Made by a program: the position numbers and the translations under genes
Shown here: piece after piece, positions 43,560-53,809 of the stretch
Position numbering within the stretch: the first letter of the stretch is position 1
Layout of the letters: every line of letters starts with the position of its first letter
Source: Anthostomella pinea
Taxonomy: Eukaryota; Ascomycota; Sordariomycetes; Xylariales; Xylariaceae
Direction of reading: 5' to 3'
Assembly: GCA_963556695.1 (NCBI GenBank)
Contig: CAUWAG010000003.1
Location: 3,596,001-3,660,000 of the forward strand
DNA length: 64,000 nt
The notes under the pieces: model-generated
Told to the model about the DNA's origin: nothing
What the model saw: the letters and a program-made list of their open reading frames with translations, nothing else
Database searches by the model: none

Positions 43560-44548
43560 ATGGCAGACGCCCTTGCTACCATGACGCCTGAACAGTTGTC
43601 TATGATACCGGCAGGAACACCGCCGCCTGGCGTCATACCCAACTTCATCGACCCTCCTACAAGCGCACCAGTCTTGATTGCAGTGGGTACTGTGCTTATG
43701 GCTATCATGTTATTATTCGCCGGCATCAGGTTCTATGTCAAAGTGATCATCCGCCGCAAGGTGACTCCTGATGATTGTGAGCAGCCCATTCCATTCAAGA
43801 TTAGCCATGCAATCGTCAACGCTGTACTGACGGGTCTGAACCAGGGACTACTCTGGCTGCCGTGGTCAGTCTTCGACTGCTTTCGGAGATCCAGCAACAC
43901 TTCGGAAAGGCTAACGTTGGTTGCTCCTAGATCGGGACTTGTTGGTATTATGGCATCTGCATCCACGGTACGAATTCCGCTCGTTCCCAGTCACTGTGTT
44001 ACGAACACGAACAGTGTTCAGCCGTTACACGTGCGAAATTTGGCACGCATATGTGGGACATCTCCGTGGCTCATACCCTCAGCGACGACTTTTTGATAGT
44101 AAGATATGATTCTCAAGTAGGCCACTCTGAGTTGTTCCGACTGAAAGACTCCAGGCCAGTTTCTTCACCAATTGGCCCTCTGGCCTCGTACGGGCATTCG
44201 CCAAGTCATCCTTCCTTCTCATGTATCTTCAACTCTTCAGTCCTTGGGCTTGGCTGCGGCGGAGTGCCTTCGTCGGCATGTTCCTGAACTGGGGATTCTA
44301 CACATCAGTCATAATCGCAAGTATCTACTACCAAGCCCCGAACCCCGGACAGACCTGGCAAGAAGGATTCACCAACGAACGCTACAACAAGAGCTTCTAC
44401 ATGACTTTACCTATCGCTTCCGGTAGCCTCATCTTGAATACTTACATCTTCGTGCTCCCACTCATCGCCGTGTGGAACCTGCGACTCAGCCCGCGCAAGA
44501 AGATAGGCGTCATGGCCGTATTCGCGACCGGTTTGATGTACGCATGTC

Positions 44549-44562
44549 TCCCACACGTGTCT
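44549..44562 (+). repeat. Target-site duplication of the SINE, left copy
   Basis: TCCCACACGTGTCT within the fifth intron of the SAT4-type gene; repeated exactly at 45116-45129. Confidence 0.88.
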
Positions 44563-45115
44563 GGCCGTATGGCGCAATGGTCAAATGCGCCTGGTGTGTT
44601 CTCGTTTGTGCGGTGGGCGACGAGAACAAGTGGGTTCGAATCCTGCTATGGCCCCCTTCTGTCCCGGCTTGTGCGAGTCGACAACCAGTATACGACAATG
44701 GAGAGGCCCCATTATCGCAGAGCCCGATAGCCAAATAGCTTGTCTCCATAATACCCATTCCTGCGAGGTTTTCCCCCTTGTGGTTTCCCTCGCCAGCAGA
44801 TAACAAACACCTATTTCATCCACCAATACGACATATATCGAACGACTACTGGAACGATGTGTACACCAGAGGACTGAGGTCTACTGGGTCACTTTGTCAC
44901 TGGACAGGAGGTTTTTCTGACGGAATCGTGCTTGGGTATTGACTAAAACCATCTGGGCACTCCAGATTGGTACCGCTACAGCGAGGATAGGCTCGTGCGC
45001 GGATCTGAATGTATCTAGACTGACACCTCTACAACCTTGCGATGCAATGGCTCTGGGAGGCGTGGTTTGCCCTGTTGAGGGACTGCACCCACGATAAATA
45101 CAATCAATCAATCAA
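44563..45115 (+). mobile_element. tRNA-headed SINE with a LINE-B-like 3' tail
   Basis: A 553-bp element between 14-base duplications (TCCCACACGTGTCT). The head (44563-44653) folds like a tRNA: acceptor arms GGCCGTA and TATGGCC pair over seven positions, the D arm has GCGC...GCGC, the A box is TGGCGCAATGG (44570-44580) and the B box GGTTCGAATCC (44633-44643). The middle is unrelated. The last 80 bases (about 45022-45102) match the last bases of LINEs L2/L3 (GCTCTGGGAGGCGTGGTTTG and TAAATACAA shared). It ends in CAAT repeats. RNA polymerase III would transcribe it from the head, and the LINE enzyme would recognise the tail. It lies in sense orientation in an intron of the SAT4-type gene and is a strong candidate non-autonomous partner of LINE family B. 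Confidence 0.88.
44570..44643 (+). promoter_or_regulatory. Internal RNA polymerase III promoter (A and B boxes) of the SINE
   Basis: A box TGGCGCAATGG at 44570-44580 and B box GGTTCGAATCC at 44633-44643. The B box is a perfect consensus match; the A box has one deviation (AATGG for AGTGG). Spacing of about 52 bases between the boxes is normal for tRNA-type promoters. Confidence 0.75.
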
Positions 45116-45129
45116 TCCCACACGTGTCT
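45116..45129 (+). repeat. Target-site duplication of the SINE, right copy
   Basis: TCCCACACGTGTCT directly after the CAAT-repeat tail. The host intron then continues to its branch-like CTAAC and acceptor at 45158. Confidence 0.88.
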
Positions 45130-45481
45130 TGATGTTGAGTTCTAACATCAATTGATAGAGCATGCGTCGCTTCTTCCCTCAGTATCTATATCAAACACAA
45201 ACTCAACAGCCACCTTGACGACTACACATATTGGGTATACATCGTGCTACTCATGGCTTTGGTCGAGATGTGCGTAGGAATCTCTTGCAGTTAGTTGCAT
45301 GCCATCGGCTGCTGGCTTCTTCAAGAACAAGTCTGGCGGTTTCGGCAACTGGGGCGTCTCTGCGCTCAGCTCATTGCGAAGTCTACTCCGGCACGGCAAG
45401 TCCAGTAATGCGTCCAGGGACTTTGAAACCTCCTGGAAGAGCAGTAGATCTAATGCCATGGCCAAAAATGCCCTACGTTGA

Positions 45482-46437
45482 CATTGAAATGGATGGCAGC
45501 AGTACTCGTGAGCTCACACATGCGGCATGAAGGGGGTACGACCAGAAACGACATACTCCAATCGGATGGAGGTTGGACCACTGTCAAGCTGGCTGTAGGA
45601 GAATGAGCGGAGAGTGTACAACTAGTTTTCATCCTGGATGCTGCTTTGTTATCAATACTGTCTTGAACCAAAAGGCTGAACGTGAACTGCCTCACATGTG
45701 CTCTGTGTCAAACAGCATGTATGAGGGTTCATACGGTGATAATCGTGTATTCTGATGATATCTGATGATTGTTGTTGTGTGAAGAATCTGCAGTGGAGTG
45801 CTACAGCACACTAATCAGCCCTAACAGCCCTGTTGGTGCACTGCCACGTCCCTGAACGCCACTGTGGCTTGCGCGCCATCCAACACTCTGGCTCCATCCT
45901 ACTCCAGCGCCTATCGAGCAGGGCACCTCATAATGATTAGTTATTCGAGGATCAGCAATGCAAGCATCTGGCCGACATCAGCCAGTATGTGTCAGATGCA
46001 AGCGAGTTCAGATTATTCAGGTTGTCAAGTGTGTTCTCTTCTTCTTCTTGTTTTGCTCTGCTTCTTCAGCGTACAGAGATTGATCATCTGTCTTCTTGGT
46101 GGGTCAGATGCCCTGTGCGTCTCTGCCCCACTGGAGATCTTCCGGTGTCTATCTCCGGCTCCCATTCAACAGAAGGCGCACCACCTGCAGGTAAGAGATT
46201 TAGCAAAGGTACCTCCGTACCTCGAAAAAATCTGGTGCTGCGGGCCGCACCCATCACAAATCTCAGCTGCACCCCATCTCAATTCTTCTCCTCTCCTCCA
46301 CAACAACATTCCTTCACCACACTCTGACTTGCGCACCAATCTCCTCCGTAGGATACACACTCTACTAGACGTTGGTCAAGCATACAAGAGCACATGACGC
46401 AGCACTGTTTTCTCGGGTTCGAGCCAATTTCTCAGGA
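45482..46437. other. 1 kb intergenic region
   Basis: No supported gene. A pyrimidine-rich stretch (46030-46060) and short open frames on both strands are present without recognisable motifs. Confidence 0.4.
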
Positions 46438-47171
46438 ATGGCGCCCAAGGATTCAGCGCCCGGTGACGGTGGATGAGGAGACGCTCGCGGAGGGCAGCGC
46501 GATGGTGATCATGGTGGAAGAGGCGGCACTGTCCGTAATTCCGACCATGATGCCACACGCAACCCCGGCCGTGGCACTCGCGATTATCCTAGCGGCGAAC
46601 GCAGTTTCACGCAAGGTATTCAATCGCGCGGTGACCCTGGTGGTAGCGATCGGCAGCGCGGTGCCAGAGGCGACGACGGTCGTCCTCTCGGTCGGAACCG
46701 TGACTCCGGTCGTGACGCCAGTGGCTTTCAGGACCACGTACCCAGTTTCTCGCCGAGTGGACAGCGGGGCGGTGGCTCTGGAGGTCTGGCGGACAGCGCG
46801 GTGGCAATGGCGGCGGAAGAGGCGGCCGTAACCGTCATTCCGACTGTCGTTACGGCCGTGGCTTTAGCCTTGAGCGAAGAATCACGATACGTGACCCTCC
46901 GGTTGGCGAGCCTCACATGCCGTCTTTTGATGGGACCCTTGCAGACATGCAGTGGCTAGCATCGCATACCCCAGCTGGCACCGATCCGTCGCAGATTGTC
47001 AGCTACAATGGACCTAGTCCTATCGACTACTACGGACTTGGTCGGTACTACCCGTCTTACGGCGATCGACCGGCTCAGATGTTGCCCAGCATAGAGGCCC
47101 CTGGCGACCGATCCACTCGTCAGGACCCGGTCCAGGTGAGTACAGCTCCTCGCTCCGATGACGTTCATTAA
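46438..47171 (+). pseudogene. Gly/Arg/Asp-rich (RGG-like) protein relic
   Basis: From an ATG at 46438 (MAPKDSAPGDGG then stop), a one-base shift near 46475 opens a long frame rich in Gly, Arg, Asp and Ser (GGQRDGDHGGRGG, GDPGGSDRQRGARGDDGR). A second shift near 46780 continues with GGNGGGRGGRNRHSD, then ERRITIRDPPVGEPHMPSFD and PSPIDYYGLGRYYPSYGDRP, stopping at 47169-47171. In-frame after that stop comes SRREFVYCDNCGMWVARPQL, a possible zinc-ribbon end. RGG-rich segments often bind RNA. The continuity of composition across frames argues for a real but decayed gene; the family is not recognised. Confidence 0.4.
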
Positions 47172-47830
47172 AGCCGTCGCGAGTTCGTCTATTGCGACAA
47201 CTGTGGAATGTGGGTGGCCCGGCCGCAGCTGGTTCGAACCGCTACGCTGTCTGTGGTTTGACAGCTCAAGTAGTTGCGCTGACCGCTCCCCAGACCCAGA
47301 CTAAGAAGTCGTAGAGGCTTACTTTACTGGTAGGTGCTCCAGCAGTTGACAGAACGAGTTGCACGATTGCCTGGTCTAGGTATTCGACTATTCTGGGGTC
47401 ACTGACTGTAGTAACCACTGGCTGGATGCATATTCCGTCGTGAGGCTCCTCGTCCCGTGCCAGACACACTCTACGATGTCTGCTCCTCGGGATGCCCTTG
47501 CCGGCGGCCATGATAATGCGGAGGAGAGAGCAGAGGATGCAGATGATACCACGCCCCGGGGGCTGAGCTCTGCTCGTGAACAAGGAAATGTTCGTCTCGT
47601 GCTCCATCCGAAGACTTTCTAGTGAAACTCCGTGATAATGTCTTGCATTAACGTGTTCCTTATATTATTATTTTCTGCTTCTTCCACTGTCAATTATGTT
47701 GTCGGCCCGCTGGTCTCACGGCTGAAACATTTTCCAGTCGGACTGGACAATATACAGACGAAACGTACGGGCTCATGATCGCGTCAATTTGAGGGTATCT
47801 AGAATGCAACCGAAACGCCTACTCTCTAAA
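47172..47830. other. 0.66 kb between the accessory and housekeeping parts
   Basis: No supported gene. Two short open frames (47440-47622 + and 47266-47607 -) overlap each other and show no family signature. From here to the right most genes are intact. Confidence 0.4.
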
Positions 47831-49201
47831 CTATTCCTGACCGCCTTCCACGACCCCTCTCCTCAGCCAGCGAATTTCCCCTGCCGTGGGATCCATGATC
47901 GTCGCAAAATGGCTCACTTCGTTCATCGTCGGATACTGTGAAACCCACCTGCGCAGTGTACCCTCAGTGATACTGGGTCGGTGCTCTGCATCCACGACAG
48001 GTAGGCTGTTCGCTGATATTGCCGAGTTCTTAACTGGAGCTCTCTGCGTGTGGCGTCTCCATCTCTTGGCGATACACTCCAGGCGGTCTACCGACTCGTC
48101 GATCCACCCCTCAACCTCGAACGACGATGTGATGATCTCGCGACGGTCCGCGCGGGGCTCCTCGTCCGTCTCCTGGGATGTCTTCTTTTCATCCTGGTGG
48201 TCATGGTTCGTCTGCGCAATGAAGTCTGTCGAAGTCCTGATTCTTCCCGTCTTGTAGTCCTTTTCGATGACAGCGGCTTCACGACCGTCGCAGAGAATCA
48301 GGTAGCAAGGGGCGCTTAGTATGGAGGCCAGAGTCTTTGCTTGCGCGTGGATTTTCGAGACGGGCTTTTCTGAGATTTTGGGAGGGTTCTCCTGTGGCGA
48401 CTCTTTTGCTTTGGTGTGCGACTGGAGAGGCTCGAGGATGGTAGACCGCACGATGGAGCTGATTGATTTGCGCCTACCGAGCACAACGAGCAGCTGGTGC
48501 CAACGGACGCTCTTACTGAAGTGCGAGTCGTGATTCGGGCGGAAGTTGAGAGATATCGACAAGTCCTTCCTGTACCGACATGTCAGCATATGAATAACCA
48601 TGGTTTCACGCCATGACAATACTGACCTTACAGCCGTGAGCATCCCGACGAAACCGGCGTAGGTGATCGATCTCGCAATAACCCGATCTGGAGCATCCGA
48701 TGACGAGTCCACGAATTCCAGCACGACGAGCAGATCGCGAAGCTCATCCATACCCCAGTCCAAAGTCCTGAAGTGCATGAGCCTCGGCTGGCCGTCTTCG
48801 GCAAGCCCTTGGTCGCCTCGAGACGACGAGCTCGACTTAGACTTGGTGGACTGCGACACGGGAACCGCGCCAGAAGTGCAGCCCAGCAGAACGTCCAGCA
48901 GGCTGTTCAGGGCGACCAGCAGGTACAGGGGCACGCCAGAAATCTCGGCGATGCCCCTGATCTCCTCGTTCTCCTCGTCGCCGTAGACGCGTCGCAGACA
49001 CAGTTTCGACAGCGTCCCAAGCATGGAGCGCATCCACGACGCGGCGATGAACATGGCCAGCAGGTCGTCGAACAGGGAGGTCAGGGACCGCATGCGCAGG
49101 CCGAACCGCTCGACCACCTCGGTGTAGCGCTGGCGGGGTGGGCGTGCCAGGTCGATCTTAAAGGTCGGGATGGGCTGGGCCGCACCCTCTGGCGTCGACA
49201 T
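47831..49201 (-). CDS. Acid ceramidase / NAAA-like N-terminal-nucleophile hydrolase
   Basis: Minus-strand gene with one 57-base intron (48626-48570, gtcagt...tacag), giving about 437 residues. The intron has no stop, so an unspliced frame is also open, but splicing joins GMLTAVR to KDLSISLNFRPNHD, which matches the family better. The expected N-terminal nucleophile is Cys108 in LLGCTSG, where these enzymes cleave themselves into two subunits. Conserved FRTLDWGMDELRD and LNFRPNHDS support the assignment. The C-terminal half has an acidic/basic low-complexity insert (QDEKKTSQETDEEPRADRRE) and ends PTAGEIRWLRRGVVEGGQE. The family hydrolyses the amide bond of ceramides or N-acylethanolamines. No signal peptide is visible, so the compartment is unclear. 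Confidence 0.85.
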   Translation of the reverse strand: MSTPEGAAQPIPTFKIDLARPPRQRYTEVVERFGLRMRSLTSLFDDLLAMFIAASWMRSMLGTLSKLCLRRVYGDEENEEIRGIAEISGVPLYLLVALNSLLDVLLGCTSGAVPVSQSTKSKSSSSSRGDQGLAEDGQPRLMHFRTLDWGMDELRDLLVVLEFVDSSSDAPDRVIARSITYAGFVGMLTAVRSVLSWRETMVIHMLTCRYRKDLSISLNFRPNHDSHFSKSVRWHQLLVVLGRRKSISSIVRSTILEPLQSHTKAKESPQENPPKISEKPVSKIHAQAKTLASILSAPCYLILCDGREAAVIEKDYKTGRIRTSTDFIAQTNHDHQDEKKTSQETDEEPRADRREIITSSFEVEGWIDESVDRLECIAKRWRRHTQRAPVKNSAISANSLPVVDAEHRPSITEGTLRRWVSQYPTMNEVSHFATIMDPTAGEIRWLRRGVVEGGQE

Positions 49202-50217
49202 GGTGGCGGTTCCTCTGGACGAGGTGAGTGATGGGGTTTCCGCGGTGTGAGGTCGGGCGGGTAGGTATGTTGACGAGTTATAGAAGGCGAGTGAGCGCAG
49301 ATGGGAAGAGGTCTCGGTGTGCTACCATACTCAGGCAGGAATGAGTCACGTGCAAGGCGCAGCGAACGACACCAGATCAATCGCATTGAATGAGATGATC
49401 TGGCAAAGGGGTTGGAATTTGTCTATAGAAATGCTCATCTAAAGGTAGGTGATGGAAGAGTGGCCGCCGTCGACATTAAATGTATTCTCTGCACAATCAC
49501 TTTCGAGTAAAACGTTGAAATAAACATGGACCGGGATAAACACCGAGCCGCCGCTTATACCGCTGCAAGTCATTCCGTCCCCCGTCTGCTTTCGCTACCT
49601 TATTTATAGAGTCGCGGACCAGCCGTCCAATGCCGTTACCCCACGCCGTGTCACAAGGCAAGTGGGATGTTCCAATGTGACTGTTCAGGGCAAAACACAT
49701 ATGTGTGCTGTAGCTGGCGACGATCCTGTGTCAGACACACGACTCCTGACTTGGACAGTAATAAAGTCCTCTTGTAGGGAGCTTAATGAAGAGTCAGGCA
49801 GGCCGCGCATTGAGTAGGAAATAGGGGCCAGCGGGCGATGGCCGCTAACCCAAGCCACCGGCCGCGGCGCCGGGAAATCTAGATTGACGCGGGTCAATCT
49901 TAGGGATGCGATGACGCACAAGACATTGGCGCGATCTGAAGAAGCCCTGAAATTTGAAAGACAGCTGAACCTCGTTGAGAACACAAAGACTACTAGTAGG
50001 TCGAAAGATAGACATTTGCCACATTTAATCCAGCTCATTCAAATCTGTCTCTTCTTCTCGCCGTCACCTCATGCGCGTCCGCGTCACACTGTCGCGTACT
50101 GTCTCGCTTCACCAGAAGCTCCTGAACCAGCTACTAACTACCTATACTTACCCGACGCGGCTTCCGCCAACCATTCAATACGCACACTCATATCGCGAAA
50201 GCAGCGCTGCTTCGAAA
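49202..50217. other. 1 kb divergent promoter region (ceramidase-like / photolyase)
   Basis: Shared upstream region of two genes that point away from each other. No gene is seen in it. Light-responsive elements would be expected for a photolyase, but I cannot identify a definite one. Confidence 0.4.
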
Positions 50218-52061
50218 ATGCCTCCAAAGAAGACCGTGAAGCGGAAAGCCATAGTATCCAGCGACGTCAACGGCCACCCCATCAAGAAAGCCAAGCTAGA
50301 CATCTCCTCACCCGACGACGATCCCCTGCGCCAACCCCATCACTTCGCGCCCGAGACCGAAGAGCACGGCATCGTGCTGCGGAAATACTACCCGCCAGAA
50401 ATGAGCAACGCGCGCGCCGCGGCCTACAACCACGACGCCCTCCCGCGCCCCATCGAGCAGCTCGTCGCAGCACAAGAGGAGACCGCCGAGGCGCGCAGGA
50501 GCACCAAGGTCAAAGATGCCGTGATCCACTGGTTCAAGATGGACCTAAGGACAACCGACAACCGCGCGCTGTGGGAGGCCAGCGAGAAGGCGGCGCAGGC
50601 GGGCGTGCCGCTGATTTGCATATACATGGTGAGTCCCAAGGACTTCGAGGCGCACCTCACGGCGCCCGTGCGCGTCGACTTCATGCTGCGGACGCTCGAG
50701 GTCCTGAAGAGGGACCTGGCGGCGTTGCACATACCGCTGTATGTCGAGACGGTCGAGAAGCGCCGGGAGGTCCCCGAGCGCGTGCTCGACTTCATGCAGG
50801 AGTGGGGCGCGAGCCATCTGTTTGCCAATATCGAGTACGAGGTCGACGAGCTGCGGCGAGAGGCGAAGATGATCCGGATGTGCGCTGGGAGGGGGCTTAC
50901 TATGGAGGTTTTTCATGATACTTGTATTGTGCCGCCTGGCGCTCTGGCGACGGGGGCTGGGAAGCAGTATGCCGTCTACTCGCCCTGGTACCGGTCCTGG
51001 GTTGCGCATGTACATGCGAATCCGGACCTGCTGAGCACTTTCGAGCAACCGACTGCAAACCTGCCCGAGGCTCGAGACAAGGTCGCCGCATTGTTTGATG
51101 GCGAGATACCCGACGTCCCGCATAACAAGAGGTTGTCTGAGGAAGATACGAAGAGATTTCGCGCGATATGGCCAGCGGGAGAACGCGAGGCGATCGATCG
51201 GCTCGAAAAGTTTTGCGAGGAGAAGGTTGCGCAGTATACAAAGAGACGCAACTTCCCGTCGGATCCCGCAACGTCCAATATTTCGGTGCACCTGGCGGCT
51301 GGAACTTTGAGTGCGAGGATGGCGGTGCGTACCGCGAGGGATAGGAACAAGACCAAGAAACTGGATGCTGGTGTTGAAGGCATCCAGACGTGGATTAGTG
51401 AGGTGGCGTGGAGGGACTTCTACAAGCACGTTTTGGTCAACTGGCCGTATATATGGTAATCTACCGACACCCCATCTGCGATACGGCTGCACCTTGCTAA
51501 CAGCTCTACAGCATGAATAAACCTTTCAAGCCCGAGTACTCTAACATCGAATGGTCCTACAACGCAGCGCACTTTGACGCCTGGTGCACAGGACGCACCG
51601 GCTTTCCCATCGTGGACGCGGCAATGCGCCAGGTTCGGAGCATGGGCTGGATGCACAACCGCTGCCGGATGATCGTGGCGTCGTTTTTAGCAAAAGACTT
51701 GCTCGTCGACTGGCGCATGGGCGAGAAGTTCTTCATGGAGCACCTGATTGACGGCGACTTTGCGTCCAACAATGGCGGCTGGGGCTTCAGCGCGTCCACG
51801 GGAGTCGACCCGCAACCCTACTTCCGTATCTTCAACCCGCTGCTGCAGAGCGAGAAATTCGACGTCGACGGCGACTACATCCGCAAGTATGTGCCGGAGC
51901 TTAGGGACGTCAAGGGCAAAGCTGTGCATGACCCTTATGGTAGGGGCGCGGGCCCACAGGCGAGAAAGGCCGGATATCCAGAGCCCATTGTCGTTCACAA
52001 GGATAGCCGGGAGCGGACTCTGGCTGCGTACAAGGCCGGTCTTGATCGAGATAAGCCGTAA
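50218..52061 (+). CDS. phr1: Class I CPD DNA photolyase
   Basis: Two exons, 50218-51455 and 51512-52061, joined by a 56-base intron. The splice restores VNWPYICMNKPFKPEYSNIE, a diagnostic fungal photolyase stretch. The protein has 595 residues. The start ATG at 50218 opens MPPKKTVKRKAIVSSDVNGH, a basic segment likely for nuclear and/or mitochondrial targeting. The antenna (DNA_photolyase) domain starts near VIHWFKMDLRTTDNRALWEA. FAD-domain motifs include SNISVHLAAGTLSARMAVRT, EVAWRDFYKHVL, MGWMHNRCRMIVASFL, and DGDFASNNGGWGFSASTGVD followed by PQPYFRIFNP. The enzyme uses blue light and FADH- to split cyclobutane pyrimidine dimers in DNA. An ATG upstream at 50071 is in frame but less likely as start. 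Confidence 0.95.
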
Positions 52062-52684
52062 GAATCAGGCAGCGCCATCGTCTGCATGGATCCATATAGA
52101 GAAATGCCGTTTCGCCGTCGAATCTTCCAAGTAAATTTACCCCGGAATAACTGCTTGCGCGAGGTAAGTGTCTCTAGGGCCGTCAGCGAACATAAACACC
52201 AATAGGATCACTCATACACGCGGACCAAGTTTGGCGGGCGACGCAAATGTGCTGACATATATGTATGACCGGTATCTGTGCCATGATGAACAGCTCGAGC
52301 ATCACAGCTTTTTCACGGCCATTAATATCAATCTTCGGCACGGAAGCTATCGAGGTAGCTCCAGACTCCTCGCCCATAGGTCACCCGGGAGTGGATGCGA
52401 GAAGACTTCGCCAGCCGGGTACGGTTTCCTTCACACGACCAAGCAGTATTTCACGGAGTCGGACAGGTTGGGTATGGATCGTTTCGCATTTGTGTCCCTG
52501 GAGTCGTCTCGGTGTCTATCCGGCTAGATGCAATATTGAAAGCAATCCCATGCCAACCATGTGGTCATGATTTCCCCGTGAACACCAAAACCTGCTGCAA
52601 TGTCAGTCAGTCAGCCAACGTAGACACACGCACAGCGGCAGCGACCGAGCATGAAGAATGCCTACCAGCCTATGATCAAATCCC
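52062..52684. other. Convergent 3' region (photolyase / eS21)
   Basis: The region between two convergent genes, holding their 3' untranslated sequences. No further gene seen. Confidence 0.45.
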
Positions 52685-53264
52685 TTATCGCTGGGCGCTC
52701 CAGACGCTCTTGACGAGACCATCGCGTTGGACCAGTCTGTTCATGGCGTCGTCGCTCTCTCCCATAGCCCGCACGAAACCGCACAGGGCGTATACATGGT
52801 TCTCGCCCTAACCGTGGTAGTCAGCCTGCTGTTCTTCCCTTCGCTCATTATCTCGTAGATGTACCTGGACTTGTCGGCCGCTCTCGTCAACCTTGGCGAT
52901 CGAGATCTGGACGGAAGCGTGGTCCTATGGATGGGCGGTCAGTCTCAGTGTTCCGATCGAATTCAGTCGAGTGACGGTTCGAGGCGATTTACCTTTGCCT
53001 TGATGATGCTGCTGCAGTGTCAGCAAATCCGAACAACTTCCACAGTCCAGCTCTTGAATACATACCGGTTGGTGGCGCTGCACTTGCGCGGGACGTAGCT
53101 AGTAACCCAGAGTCAGTCGTATGTCTGCCTGTCGAGCTTGACGCTCGGTCGGAACGAGGGATGCGTACAGGTCCACGATTTCTCCCTAGTATGACACCAT
53201 GTTAGTTACCGCATACCCTTGCGGGGAGGGAATGAGATGCAGCAATTACCTTGTCGTTCTCCAT
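52685..53264 (-). CDS. rps21: Ribosomal protein eS21 (40S subunit)
   Basis: Six small exons on the minus strand: 53264-53250 (MENDK), 53185-53169, 53098-53066, 53008-52993, 52924-52865 and 52807-52685. Spliced, they give [44 protein letters not shown], then [18 protein letters not shown] and [19 protein letters not shown]. All introns have gt...ag ends and are 56-83 bases long. The protein (87 residues) is a component of the small ribosomal subunit and is needed for 3' processing of 18S rRNA precursors. Five introns for so short a coding region is typical of filamentous fungal ribosomal-protein genes. It is divergent from SLX4, with 545 bases between the start codons. Confidence 0.95.
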
Positions 53265-53809
53265 GGCTGCGACTGACTGGTGATGCGAATTGAGGAAATG
53301 GGTAGGTTCGTGGGAGTTTGCGGTGTAGTTCGTGGTAGTGTAATTGTCTGTCGCAAGAGAGATTTCGCTGGCTGCAAGATGGGACAGCCCAAATCGAACA
53401 GGCGCTAGTAGCAATTTTGACCCCTCGTAGAATGTTGGTGGACGTGGGGTTCTCGCCTGCAGGTCATGTGACTTAGACTTAAGAGATCACGTGCTTTCGA
53501 GTCGGTTTCGCGAGGAACCGGCACAATCGATAGCGTAGCCCTGCAACTGGTCGCAGCTGGGGCAGCTGGGGCAGCTGGTCACGGTCGACTGGCGCTGCGG
53601 AAGCCAAGACCGAAATGCGCCTCATTCTGACACCACCCACCCAGACAGACAACAGACTAAGCCACGCCCAGGTTTGAATCTATTCGCCAGTATGCAGCAT
53701 TGACGGTAAAGTTGCCACTCGGATTACGATATTTCACTCCACCCTGTTGCTCGTTCGCTCCCTATTTCGCGCCCGGCGCATGCCAGTCCCCTTTCGACGC
53801 CGGCCCGCC
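53265..53809. other. Bidirectional promoter between eS21 and SLX4
   Basis: 545 bases between two divergent start codons. It contains a short tandem GGGGCAGCT repeat (about 53555-53578) and a CATGTGAC/ATCACGTG-type segment near 53463-53492. An ATCACGTG core at 53485-53492 is a CACGTG palindrome (Cbf1/bHLH-type), which is common near fungal ribosomal-protein genes. Confidence 0.45.

Larger units (their letters stand above)
43560..45481 (+). pseudogene. SAT4/rhodopsin-domain integral membrane protein, SINE in an intron and 4-bp frameshift
   Basis: Six exons: 43560-43776, 43845-43864, 43931-43967, 44022-44098, 44155-44537 and 45159-45481. Splicing gives MADALATMTPEQLSMIPAGT, a first hydrophobic helix (LIAVGTVLMAIMLLFAGIRF), VTPDDWTTLAAVIGTCWYYG, KFGTHMWDISVAHTL, FTNWPSGLVRAFAKSSFLLM, FNWGFY-type helices, LNTYIFVLPLIAVWNLRLSP, then after the SINE-bearing intron IACVASSLSIYIKHKL and YTYWVYIVLLMALVEM. 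This is the seven-helix fungal membrane family often called SAT4 or rhodopsin-like, whose function is mostly unknown. In the last exon TGCAGTTAGTTGC carries a 4-bp repeat (AGTT twice, about 45288-45295). It puts a stop after GISCS and throws the conserved CMPSAAGFFKNKSG out of frame. Without that duplication the gene would be intact. Confidence 0.83.

Noticed and set aside
44563..44653. A free-standing tRNA gene
   Set aside because: Head, middle and LINE-like tail lie together between exact 14-base target duplications, and the region between the D and T arms does not give a clean anticodon arm. A SINE head explains it better.
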